Assembly (NCBI GenBank): GCA_963754125.1
Contig: CAVWEX010000001.1
Span: 372,001-436,000, forward strand
Direction of reading: 5' to 3'
Source of the DNA: RPQJ01 sp963754125
GTDB taxonomy: Bacteria > Pseudomonadota > Gammaproteobacteria > Steroidobacterales > Steroidobacteraceae
DNA length: 64,000 nucleotides
A model generated the notes under the pieces. That model was given only the letters and a program-made list of their open reading frames with translations. It did not search any database and was not told the DNA's origin. How positions within the stretch are numbered: the stretch's first letter is position 1; every line of letters begins with the position of its first letter. Below, one piece after another: positions 42,936-50,949 of the stretch. Made by a program: the position numbers and the translations under genes.

Positions 42936-43379
42936 ATGCCACTCGAGATTCGCAGGAGCGTGGAGCAGATGCTGGCCGAGGCCAACTCGGCGATCGAGAC
43001 GCTCGAGGTCGAACAGGCCCGGGCGTTACACGGCCAACCCGGCGTCACGTTCATCGACCTGCGCGACCCGCGCGAGATCTGGCGCGAGGGCGGCGTTCCC
43101 GGTGCGCGCCAGGTGCCCCGCGGCATGCTGGAGTTCTGGCTCGATCCGGGCAGCCCCTACCACAAGAGCTTCTTCGCCTCGGGCCACAAGTTCGTCTTCT
43201 TCTGCGCGGCCGGCTGGCGCTCCGCACTCGCGACCAAGACCGCGCAGGACATGGGCCTCACGCCCGTGTGCCACATCGACGGCGGGTTCGACGCGTGGAA
43301 GAAAGCCGGTGCGCCCGTGGAAACGGTCGAGCCCAAGAACGCGGGCGGCCCGACTCCTACATCCAGACGATCGGCTTGA
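42936..43379 (+). CDS. Rhodanese-like domain protein
   Basis: 147-residue single-domain sulfurtransferase: VTFIDLRDPREIWREGGVPGARQVPRG, active-site loop FFCAAGWRSALAT with the catalytic Cys, and HIDGGFDAWKKAGAPVE. Cytosolic. Its 3' end overlaps the convergent DUF1428 gene by 23 bp. Start ATG at 42936 with GGGGAGA upstream. Confidence 0.93.
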   Translation: MPLEIRRSVEQMLAEANSAIETLEVEQARALHGQPGVTFIDLRDPREIWREGGVPGARQVPRGMLEFWLDPGSPYHKSFFASGHKFVFFCAAGWRSALATKTAQDMGLTPVCHIDGGFDAWKKAGAPVETVEPKNAGGPTPTSRRSA

Positions 43380-43719
43380 AACCGCCCCAGAACATGCGCT
43401 TGCCGTCGAAGGGCATTTTCTTCGGGTCCGAGTACTTCTGCATCCGCGGATGACTCATGAACTTCGGCATGATGCGGTTTCGATCCCGTCGCGACTTGTA
43501 GACGATGTAGGAGAACACCACGACCTCGCCGGGCTTGAGCTTGACGCTCTGCGGGAACGAGGTCGACTTGCCGGGCTTCACGTCGTCGGCCACCGCCTCG
43601 ACGTAGGTCAGCGCCCCGAGTTCGAGCATCACCTTGCCCGCCTCGCGCGCCATGCGGCGGTAGGCGGCGAGGTTCTTCTTCGGCACGGGCAGCACGAAAC
43701 CGTCCACGTAGTTCGCCAT
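43357..43719 (-). CDS. DUF1428 family protein
   Basis: 120-residue protein with the DUF1428 pattern: MANYVDGFVLPVPKKNLAAYRR, KSTSFPQSVKLKPGEVVVFSYI, RDRNRIMPKFMSHPRM and KKMPFDGKRMFWGGFKPI. Ferredoxin-like fold family without assigned function. ATG at 43719 with AGGGGAGAAAAG upstream. Convergent with the rhodanese gene. Confidence 0.93.
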   Translation of the reverse strand: MANYVDGFVLPVPKKNLAAYRRMAREAGKVMLELGALTYVEAVADDVKPGKSTSFPQSVKLKPGEVVVFSYIVYKSRRDRNRIMPKFMSHPRMQKYSDPKKMPFDGKRMFWGGFKPIVWM

Positions 43720-43878
43720 TTCTTTTCTCCCCTGGTGTCCAGCCGGGAACGCCCCGGCCGCGCGTGGTCCAGACCTTAGCACACGGGCCGCCAGACCCCG
43801 ATGCGTCGGAATTCGGCCTAGACTCGCGTGAGAAATCGCAGGATCGAGCCGTCCGACGCAACCGAGTCCGTCTTCAAC

Positions 43879-44259
43879 ATGACTTGCCCCTTCTGCAGCC
43901 TGCCGCGCGAGCGGCTCGTCTTCGAGAGCGAGCTCGCCTTCGTCGTCCGCGATGGCTTCCCGGTCTCGCCTGGGCACACGCTCGTCATTCCGAAGCGTCA
44001 CGTCGCGTCGTTATTCGACACGACCGCGGACGAGCAGGCGGCGATGCTCAAGCTGCTCAAGCTCGCGTGGATCGAAGTCGGCCAACAGTTCAAGCCGGCC
44101 GGCTGCAACGTCGGCATCAACGACGGCGAGGCCGCCGGCCAGACGATCGCGCACCTGCACATGCACCTGATCCCGCGCTACGCAGGCGACCGCGACGACC
44201 CGCGCGGCGGCGTGCGCTGGGTGCTCCCGGAGAAGGCCGCGTATTGGACTCGCGACTGA
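43879..44259 (+). CDS. HIT-family nucleotide hydrolase/transferase
   Basis: 126-residue histidine-triad protein: MTCPFCSLPRERLVFES at the start, SPGHTLVIPKRH, NVGINDGEAAGQTIAHLHMHLIPR containing the HxHxH triad. It should hydrolyse AMP-linked or dinucleoside substrates. Start taken at ATG 43879, the usual MTCPFC beginning; a GTG at 43828 would add 17 residues. Confidence 0.93.
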   Translation: MTCPFCSLPRERLVFESELAFVVRDGFPVSPGHTLVIPKRHVASLFDTTADEQAAMLKLLKLAWIEVGQQFKPAGCNVGINDGEAAGQTIAHLHMHLIPRYAGDRDDPRGGVRWVLPEKAAYWTRD

Positions 44260-44283
44260 GCGGGCGGCGTTCGCATGCCGGCC

Positions 44284-44386
44284 TCATATCGGGAGCAGGT
44301 CGCGCAGCGCCTGCTGAAGGTCGATCACCGTCAGCAGCACGACGACGAGCAACTCGAGTCGATGCAGGTTCTTTACGTCGTTTCAT
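44284..44386 (-). CDS. 33-residue hydrophobic peptide, readable only after removing one base
   Basis: ATG at 44386 has an excellent Shine-Dalgarno (AGGAGAAGACCC). As assembled the frame drifts after MKRRKE into unlikely sequence; removing one C near 44368 gives LHRLELLVVVLLTVIDLQQ followed by ALRDLLPI and a TGA. One membrane helix with a basic N-terminus. No family recognised. The SD, the length fit (103 nt, one more than 34 codons) and the same +1 error type as elsewhere argue that it is real. Confidence 0.45.
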
Positions 44387-44490
44387 GGGTCTTCTCCTCA
44401 GGGTGCGCATCACTTTGTACGCGCCGCCCTCCGACGATGCTTGCAGCTCCCCTGGAGATTCCCGGGTGTTTTCCGGGAGGCCTGAAAGCA

Positions 44491-44525
44491 GATCGGGGCG
44501 GGCCCCTGCGAGCGCCGCCCCGATC
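44491..44525 (-). terminator. Strong hairpin after the tautomerase gene
   Basis: GATCGGGGCGG (44491-44501) pairs perfectly with CCGCCCCGATC (44515-44525). It lies 25 bp after the tautomerase stop on the minus strand and is followed by CTGCTTTC, a weak T-rich tail. Confidence 0.7.
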
Positions 44526-44549
44526 CGCCACCGCGTGCCTGGCGTGTGC

Positions 44550-44774
44550 TCAGGCGGCCTTGCCCGCCGCCAGCGCCTGCACGTCGGACGCCTGCAGCGC
44601 CTTGCCGCCGATGGCCCAGTCGCCGCCTTCGAACTCGTTGATGCGCACCCAGGTCACGGGCCGCATGTTCTCGCCTTCGACCTCGATCATCGCTTCGGTG
44701 ACGCGGGCGATGAGTTGCTGCTTCTGCTTCGGGGTGCAGACGTCCTTGATCACGTCAATGGTCACGAGTGGCAT
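44550..44774 (-). CDS. 4-oxalocrotonate tautomerase family protein
   Basis: 74-residue protein beginning M-PLVTIDVIKDVCTPKQK: the proline after the initiator Met would be the catalytic amino-terminal base. Family marks LIARVTEAMIEVEG and TWVRINEFEGGDWAIGG are present. Longer than the 62-residue 4-OT but normal for the tautomerase-like group. Coupled to the cupin gene 12 bp upstream and divergent from a CadC-like regulator, so probably one regulated metabolic unit. Confidence 0.9.
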   Translation of the reverse strand: MPLVTIDVIKDVCTPKQKQQLIARVTEAMIEVEGENMRPVTWVRINEFEGGDWAIGGKALQASDVQALAAGKAA

Positions 44775-44786
44775 GTCGTTGCTCCT

Positions 44787-45152
44787 TCAGGTTGAGAGTT
44801 TCGCGTTGAGGTGGTCGATGACTTCGCCCATCGGCCCGCTCGGGCTGAACTCGACGGCTTCGTAGTCCTCGTCGACCCAGACCGTGTGTCCGGGCGGCCA
44901 GTAGTAGACCTCGCCGGCGCGGACGACCTCCTCGTGGCCGTCGGCGTAGCGCACGTGGATCGAGCCGCGCACGACGTTGCCCCAGTGCGGACACTGGCAG
45001 AGGTCCTGCGGCAGGCCCTCGAGCAGCGGCGTCGCATCGGCTCCCTTCGGGAAGCGGATGCGGGCGACGTTCAGCCCACCCCAATCCTGGGCCTGGATGC
45101 AGACGCCGCCGGCCTCGAGGCGTGTCGGCAACTGTGCAATCGGGTGTTTCAC
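44787..45152 (-). CDS. Cupin-domain protein
   Basis: 121-residue protein with a beta-barrel cupin pattern: FPKGADATPLLEGLPQD, CQCPHWGNVVRGSIHVRYADG, VVRAGEVYYWPPGHTVWV and EAVEFSPSG. Several His residues (PHWGN, PPGH) may bind metal. GTG start at 45152 with GAGGAG upstream; a longer frame to 45305 would run into the regulator's promoter. Forms an operon with the tautomerase gene. Confidence 0.85.
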   Translation of the reverse strand: MKHPIAQLPTRLEAGGVCIQAQDWGGLNVARIRFPKGADATPLLEGLPQDLCQCPHWGNVVRGSIHVRYADGHEEVVRAGEVYYWPPGHTVWVDEDYEAVEFSPSGPMGEVIDHLNAKLST

Positions 45153-45291
45153 GGTGGTCTCCTCAGGCTGGCTGCCGGCAGCGGAACCATCCCGCGGCCG
45201 GTGATCGAGCTTGTACGCCGTCCGGCGCGACCCGTCTTGCAGACGGCGTGGAGAAGTCATGGAGAATTGTCGGTAGCCGGCCCCCGGGCGC

Positions 45292-46849
45292 ATGATCCGC
45301 GCCATGCTCTACCGGTTCGAGTCCTTCGAACTCGACACGGCCAGGGTCGAGCTGCGCGAGAACGGCGAGCCGCGCCCCGTGGAACGGCAGGTGTTCGCAC
45401 TGCTCGCCCTGCTGGTCGAGAATCGCGAGCGCCTCGTCTCCAAGGACGAGATCCTCGAGAAGGTCTGGGACGGGCGCATCGTCTCCGAAGCTGCCGTGGC
45501 GAGCCGGGTCAAGTCGGCACGACAGGCGCTGGGCGACGACGGCAAGGCCCAGCGTTTCATCAGGACGATCCACCGCCAGGGCTTTCGATTCGTCGCGAGC
45601 GTCAAGGCCGAGCGGGATGTGCAGCCTGCAGCCGAACCCGCGACCGCGCTCGCCGAACCGACCGCGCAGCCGTCGATCGCCGTGCTGCCGTTCCGGCTGA
45701 TCGGGGACGCGGGGCCCTGGGCTGCCGATTGCCGACGCACTGCCCCACGAGCTGATCGCCGAGCTGTCGCGGCTGCGCTGGCTGTTCGTGACGGCGCGCG
45801 GCTCGTCGTTCCGCCTGCGCGCCGCGGATGTCGACATGGGCGAGGTCGGCCGGCTACTCGGCGTGCGGTACTGCCTCTCCGGCACGGTGGAGGTCGCGCA
45901 CTCGAAGCTGGCCGTGACGGTCGAGCTGGTGGACACGCGTAGCGGCGGCGTCGTGTGGGCCGATCACTTCGCCGGCGGGATCGACGCCGTGCACCCGATC
46001 CGCACCGAGATCCGCGCCCGGATCCTCGCCGCGCTCGAGATCCAGATCCCGCTGCACGAGGCCAACCTCGCGCGCCTCACGGTGACCGAGAATCTCGACG
46101 CCTGGTCGGCGTATCACCTCGGCCTGCAGCACATGTACCGCTTCAACCGGAAGGACAATGCGGCAGCCGCCGCGCTGTTCGGGCATGCGGTCGCGCGCGA
46201 CCCCGGCTTCGCCCGCGCGCATGCGGGCCTGTCGTTCGTGCATTTCCAGACCGCCTTCCTTCGCAACACGGAAGACATCGCCGCCGAGATCGCGCTCGCC
46301 CGCCGTCACGCCGAGCACGCGGTCGACCTCGATCCGCTCGACCCCTTCGTCAACTTCACGATGGGGCGCACGTTCTGGCTGCAGGGCGATCTCGACGGCA
46401 GCCTCGGCTGGCTCGAGCGTTCGACCGCGATCAGCCCGAACTATGCGCAGGGCATCTATGCCCGTGGCTGGACCGAGACCCTGGCGGGACGGGGCGTCGA
46501 GGGCCGCGGCCATGTCGATTTCGCGATGAGGTTGAGCCCGCTGGACCCGCTCTACTACGCGATGCTTGGAACCCGCGCCCTCAACCACATGACGCTGGCC
46601 GAGGATGCCGAGGCCGCGCAGTGGGCGGAACGGGCCGCGCGCGCGCCGGGCGCCCACGTGCTGATCGCGATGATCGCGGCCGCAGCGCAGGCCCTGGCGG
46701 GCGACGAGGTGCGCGCCGCGGCGTGGGCGTCGAACGTGCGGGAGCGCAATGCCGCTCTGACGCGGGAGGATTTCTTCCGTTCGTTCCCGATGAAATCCGA
46801 GGCGGCGAAGGCGCGGGTCTCGAGCGCCCTCGCGCGACTCGGATTCTGA
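45292..46849 (+). pseudogene. CadC-like winged-helix regulator with TolB-like and TPR domains, one frameshift
   Basis: The N-terminal OmpR-type winged helix (MLYRFESFELDTARVEL, LALLVENRERLVSKDEILEKVWDGRIV, RFIRTIHRQGFRFVA) is joined through a linker and a TolB-N-like domain (SIAVLPFRLIGD, ELSRLRWLFVTARGSSFRLR, RLLGVRYCLSGTVE) to TPR repeats (AYHLGLQHMYRFNRKDN, AAALFGHAVARDPGFARAHAGLS, ERSTAISPNYAQGIYARGW). The frame changes near 45721, between GDAGPW and LPIADALPHEL, repaired by removing one base. Start ATG at 45304 gives the family N-terminus; 45292 is the first ATG. Divergent from the cupin/tautomerase operon by 139 bp, a likely target. Confidence 0.85.
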
Positions 46850-47559
46850 CCCTGCGGCGTCGTCGCGTTCACGAGCCCGAGCCGCACCGCCTCCTCACGC
46901 GAGAGCAGCCGGATCGAGTCGTGCGGCGTCGTCTGCATCATGCGGAACAACTGGGTGCTGACGCCCATGGCCCTGAGGTACGTCGTGGCCTCGGCGGCGA
47001 CGCGCTGCTCGAATGCGCCCTCGTCGGGCACGGGCACGCGGTTGGCTGCCCGGTGGATGCCAAGCACCGAGTCGCCGTCCAGGAACCGGCGGGAGCCGCC
47101 GGCGTAGGCGAACGGGCAGGCGCTGTAGCACACGCCGCCCTCGGGTTTTCGAGGATCCACGCCGCGCCGTCCCACGTGCGCGCTGAACCCCTGCTCGCGC
47201 AGCAGCCGGCCGATCGCCATGGCGGCGACCAGGCTCCCGCCCGGTGAGTTGAAATGGACGGAGGCTCGCGAGATCTCCTGCTCGACCACGAAACGAGCCA
47301 GTCGTGCCGGCGCAGCCCGGTCGAACTCGCCGTCGAGGTAGATGGCCCAGTGCGCCGGCCCGTGTTCCAACGCCGCCGGATCGAGCGGCACGGCCGCAAT
47401 CGTGAGATAACCTGCATCCACGAACCCGGGTTGTGCCGGCGCCGGCCCCGCCGCCAGCAGGCCGAGCAGGAGCGCCAAACCCGCCTGAATCCACGCGACA
47501 GGCCGACCCGAACGTTCTTTTGCAGTGCAAACGTTCGAACTCGCGGAAACCTGACCCAT
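46555..47559 (-). CDS. Periplasmic ClpP/crotonase-fold protein (COG3904-like)
   Basis: A secreted protein: WIQAGLALLLGLLAAGPAPAQ is a signal segment, then PAHWAIYLDGEFDRAAPARL, VHFNSPGGSLVAAMAIGRLL, GGVCYSACPFAYAGGSRRFL (the serine at the nucleophile position), LGIHRAA and LLSREEAVRLGLVNATT, the pattern of periplasmic ClpP-like proteins. Family-like sequence ends near 46852; the last 95 codons run antisense through the regulator gene and are probably not native. The only ATG in frame, 47559, lies on the cydA start. Both ends are therefore doubtful and may hide indels, though the core is convincing. Confidence 0.65.
   Translation of the reverse strand: MGQVSASSNVCTAKERSGRPVAWIQAGLALLLGLLAAGPAPAQPGFVDAGYLTIAAVPLDPAALEHGPAHWAIYLDGEFDRAAPARLARFVVEQEISRASVHFNSPGGSLVAAMAIGRLLREQGFSAHVGRRGVDPRKPEGGVCYSACPFAYAGGSRRFLDGDSVLGIHRAANRVPVPDEGAFEQRVAAEATTYLRAMGVSTQLFRMMQTTPHDSIRLLSREEAVRLGLVNATTPQGQNPSRARALETRAFAASDFIGNERKKSSRVRAALRSRTFDAHAAARTSSPARACAAAAIIAISTWAPGARAARSAHCAASASSASVMWLRARVPSIA
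47520..47530. promoter_or_regulatory. Palindrome TTGCAGTGCAA upstream of cydA
   Basis: Perfect 11-bp palindrome 28 bp before the cydA start. It is flanked by CGAACGTT on the left and ACGTTCG on the right, so the dyad extends imperfectly to about 35 bp. The same 11 bp occur again at 50519-50529. No known regulator assigned. Confidence 0.45.
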
Positions 47560-48973
47560 GGACCTCGCCCCCGACACCCTGGTGCTGCTCTCCCGCATCC
47601 AGTTTGCCTTCACGGTCAGCTTCCACATCATTTTCCCGGCCTTCACGATCGGCCTGTCGGCCTTCATCGCCACGCTGCTGATCGCCCACCTGCGCACCGG
47701 ACGCGAACACTACCGCACCCTGGCGCGGTTCTGGACCAAGGTCTTCGCAGTCTCCTTCGCCATGGGCGTGGTGTCGGGCATCGTGCTGTCGTACCAGTTC
47801 GGCACCAACTGGAGCCGCTTCTCCGAGATCACCGGCAACGTCATCGGTCCGGTGATCGGCTACGAGGTGCTGACCGCGTTCTTCCTCGAGGCCACCTTCC
47901 TCGGCGTCATGCTGTTCGGCGGCGACCGGGTGCCGAAGTGGCTGCACGCGATGTCGGCCGTGATCGTCGCCTTCGGCACCGCGCTTTCGGCGTTCTGGAT
48001 CCTCTCGGCGAACAGCTGGATGCAGACCCCGACCGGCTTCGAGATGCGCGACGGCATCGCCTACCCGGTGAGCTGGTTCCAGATCGTCTTCAACCCGAGC
48101 TTCCCGTACCGCTTCGTCCACATGCTGGTGGCGGCCTACCTCACGACCTCGCTGGTGGTGCTGGCGGTCGGCGCGCGCTACCTCGTGGCGGGCCGCTTCG
48201 TCGAGGAAGGCAAGACCATGGCGCGCATGGGCGTCGGCATGCTGGCCGTGCTCGCGCCGCTGCAGCTCGTGATCGGCGACTTCCACGGCCTCAACACCGC
48301 GAAGCACCAGCCCGCCAAGGTGGCCGCGATGGAGGCGCACTGGGACGGCAGCGAGCCCGCCGACCTCGTGCTGTTCGCGTGGCCGGACGCGAAGGCCGAG
48401 CGCAACCGCCTCGAGGTGTCGATCCCGCAAGGGCGCGAGCCTGATCATCACGCACGACCCCGACGGGCTGTTCCCCGGGCTCAAGGACTTCGCGCCCGAG
48501 GACCGGCCGCCGGTGTGGCCGGTGTTCTTCTCGTTCCGCATCATGGTGGCGATCGGCCTGCTGCATGATCGCCATCGGGCTCGTCGGGCGCCTGGCTGTG
48601 GTGGCGCGGCCGGCTGTTCGATGCGCGCTGGTTCCTGAAGCCTGTCGGCTACACGTGGTCGCTCGGGTTCATCGCCATCCTCGCCGGCTGGATGGTCACC
48701 GAGATCGGCCGCCAGCCCTGGGTGGTGCACGGCGTGCTGCGCACCGCGCAGGCGACCTCGCCGGTGCTCACCTCGACCGTCGCGATCTCGCTCGCGCTGT
48801 TCGTGTTCGTGTACTGCGTGGTGTTCGGGGTGGGCGTGCTCTACATCCGCCGGCTGCTGCAGAAGGGGCCGACGCCGACGGCACACGGTCCCGACCAGTC
48901 GCTGCCGAACCGTCCGCTCGCGGCCGCGCAGCGGGCGACGCGCGAGGCGCTGGCGCCGGGGAGCGCGTCGTGA
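47558..48973 (+). pseudogene. cydA: Cytochrome bd ubiquinol oxidase subunit I, cyanide-insensitive (CioA) type; three frameshifts
   Basis: Membrane subunit carrying the haems and the quinol site of a terminal oxidase. N-terminal half: LSRIQFAFTVSFHIIFPAFTIGL (His ligand), KVFAVSFAMGVVSGIVLSYQFGTNW, GYEVLTAFFLEATFLGVMLFG, and GDFHGLNTAKHQPAKVAAMEAHW. The Q-loop is short, as in CioA, pointing to the cyanide-insensitive branch. Frames change near 48431 (IPQG then ASLIITHDPDG), 48565 (AIGLL then MIAIGLVG) and 48591 (VG then AWLWWRGRLFD); each is repaired by removing one base, giving about 470 residues. Coupled to cydB by GTGA. Confidence 0.88.
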
Positions 48974-49984
48974 CGGGTCTCGAGTACACGATGCCGGTGA
49001 TCTGGGCGCTGCTCATCGGCACGTCGGTCGCGCTCTACATCGTGCTCGACGGCTTCGACCTCGGGCTCGGGATCCTCTTCCCGTACTTCCGCAGCGAGTC
49101 GGACCGCGACCAGATGATGAACTCGGTCGCGCCGTTCTGGGACGGCAACGAGACCTGGCTGGTGCTCGGCGGCGGCGGGCTGTGGGTGGCGTTCCCGCAG
49201 GCCTACGCGGTGATCATGCCGGCGCTCTACCTGCCGGTGATCCTCATGCTGCTGGCGCTCATCTTCCGCGGCGTGGCCTTCGAGTTCCGCTGGATCGCCA
49301 AGCCGCGCCACCGCAAGTGGGACATCGCCTTCGCCGCGGGCTCGACGGTGGCCGCGCTGAGCCAGGGCATCATCCTCGGCGCGCTGATCCAGGGCATCAC
49401 GGTCGTGGACGGCCAGTTCGCCGGCGGCGCTTTCGACTGGCTCACGCCGTTCGCGCTGATGTGCGGACTCGGCGTGGTGGCGGGTTACGCGCTGCTCGGC
49501 TCGACCTGGCTGATGATGAAGACCGAGGGACCGGTCGAGGTACGTGCGCGTCGCATGGCGCCCGCCCTGCTCGGCCTGCTGATGCTGTTCGTCGGGGTCG
49601 TGAGCCTCTGGACGCCGCTGATGATCGAACGCATCGCCGAGCGCTGGTTCAGCCTGCCGAACCTCTACTACCTGGCGCCGGTGCCGCTCGCCACGCTGCT
49701 GCTCGCGTGGACCTGCTGGCGCGGCACGCTCGCCGGCCGCACCGTCGTGCCGTTCCTCTCGGCGGTCGGCATCTTCATGCTCGCCTACGCGGGGCTCGTG
49801 ATCTCGAACGCGCCCTGGCTCGTGCCGCCCACGCTCACCATCTGGGACACCGCCGCTTACGTGGGCTCGCAGGTGTTCATGCTGATCGGCACGACGCTGC
49901 TGCTGCCGATGGTGCTCGGCTACACGGTATTCGTGTTCTGGGTGTTCCGCGGCAAGCTGCAAGCCCGGCGAGGGCTATCACTGA
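48970..49984 (+). CDS. cydB: Cytochrome bd ubiquinol oxidase subunit II (CioB), one frameshift at the end
   Basis: About 337 residues, eight to nine helices: MPVIWALLIGTSVALYIVLDGFDLGLGILFPYF, WDGNETWLVLGGGGLWVAFPQAYAV, LMMLLALIFRGVAFEFR-like sequence, and VFRGK near the end. It scaffolds subunit I. As assembled the frame runs past the natural end; removing one C near 49964 yields AGEGYH and a TGA at 49982-49984, the normal CydB ending. Start GTG at 48970 overlaps the cydA stop. No CydX-like short gene follows. Confidence 0.92.
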
Positions 49985-50009
49985 CGCGGCTGCCCGCCAG
50001 GCCGGGCGA

Positions 50010-50384
50010 CTACTGGACGGAGTGCAGCCCGATCATGTTGCCCTCGGTGTCCTGCGCGAGGGCGACGAAGCCGTACTGGCCGATCGAGAACTTCTCCCGC
50101 ACCAGCGTGCCGCCGGCAGCGGCGACGCGACCGGCCTCGACGGCGCAGTCCGCACAGCTGAAGTACACGAGCGTGCTGTTGCCGCCCGACGGCATGCCCT
50201 CGGCCTTGACCAGCGACCCCGATGCACCCCCGGCATCCATCGACATCGGGAAGGCCCACATTTCCAGCGCATCGACCTCGAGTCGATCGAGCTTGAGGCC
50301 GAGCACGGTCTCGTAAAACCGCTTCGCCCGGGCCATGTCCTGCACGTAGATTTCGAACCAGCCAACCGGATTGCGAATCGTCAT
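50010..50384 (-). CDS. VOC (glyoxalase/bleomycin-resistance) family protein
   Basis: 124-residue single-domain protein: NPVGWFEIYVQDMARAKRFYETVLGL, LEMWAFPMSMDAGGASGSL and STLVYFSCADCAVEAGRVAAAGG, ending GNMIGLHSVQ. The betaalphabetabetabeta repeat pattern and the conserved positions for metal residues (E in FEIY) match the superfamily; the substrate is unknown. ATG at 50384. Confidence 0.9.
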   Translation of the reverse strand: MTIRNPVGWFEIYVQDMARAKRFYETVLGLKLDRLEVDALEMWAFPMSMDAGGASGSLVKAEGMPSGGNSTLVYFSCADCAVEAGRVAAAGGTLVREKFSIGQYGFVALAQDTEGNMIGLHSVQ

Positions 50385-50518
50385 GGCGTCTCCCCCTGAT
50401 GCGCGGCGGGCGGCGGGATGCCGCGAGGACACGCGCTGTTGTTGTCGGACCGTCGGGCGTGGACGTTACGCCCGGCGGCCGTTCCGGTCCAGCATCGGAG
50501 CGCCGCCGCCGCCGACTC

Positions 50519-50529
50519 TTGCAGTGCAA
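50519..50529. promoter_or_regulatory. Second copy of palindrome TTGCAGTGCAA
   Basis: Identical to the palindrome upstream of cydA, 60 bp before the start at 50590 and 135 bp upstream of the divergent VOC gene start. Unlike the first copy it has no extended flanking dyad. Confidence 0.4.
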
Positions 50530-50589
50530 CGCGCGACTTCCTAGAGTGTCGGGTCTCCCAACTGCACCCGATCTTCCCAAGGAGTTCTC

Positions 50590-50886
50590 ATGAGCGTGAC
50601 CGGTACATGGAATCTGACCCTCAACTCACCGCTCGGCGACCAGGCGGCCACGCTGCAGATCCAGGAAGCGGGCGGCGCCTACGCGGGCACGCTGCAGGGC
50701 AAGGCGGAGCCCACCGCAGTCGAGGAACTCAAGGTGGACGGCGGCACCGTCGGCTTTGCCGCCGATGCGGACACGCCGGTCGGCCGGCTGAAGCTCGCTT
50801 TCTCCGGCACCGTCAGCGGCGACGGCATCTCCGGCACCTACAGCACGCCGTTCGGCGCGTTCAATTTCTCGGGGACGCGCGCCTAG
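50590..50886 (+). CDS. Conserved hypothetical small beta-rich protein
   Basis: 98-residue soluble protein, mostly predicted strands: MSVTGTWNLTLNSPLGDQ, ATLQIQEAGGAYAGTLQGK, GTVGFAADADTPVGRLKLAFSGTVSG and ISGTYSTPFGAFNFSGTRA. The alternating GT/GK ends and TWNLTLNSPLG opening resemble small lipocalin-like or avidin-like barrels in composition. Start ATG with GGAG upstream. No family named. Confidence 0.68.
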   Translation: MSVTGTWNLTLNSPLGDQAATLQIQEAGGAYAGTLQGKAEPTAVEELKVDGGTVGFAADADTPVGRLKLAFSGTVSGDGISGTYSTPFGAFNFSGTRA

Positions 50887-50949
50887 CGCGACGACGCACC
50901 GCGATTGCGAGGCGCGGCGGCGCGCCAGATTGCCGCCGCCGCGCTGATG

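Noticed and set aside
43828..43878. GTG start extending the HIT protein by 17 residues
   Set aside because: The family begins at MTCPFC and the extension has no conserved content.
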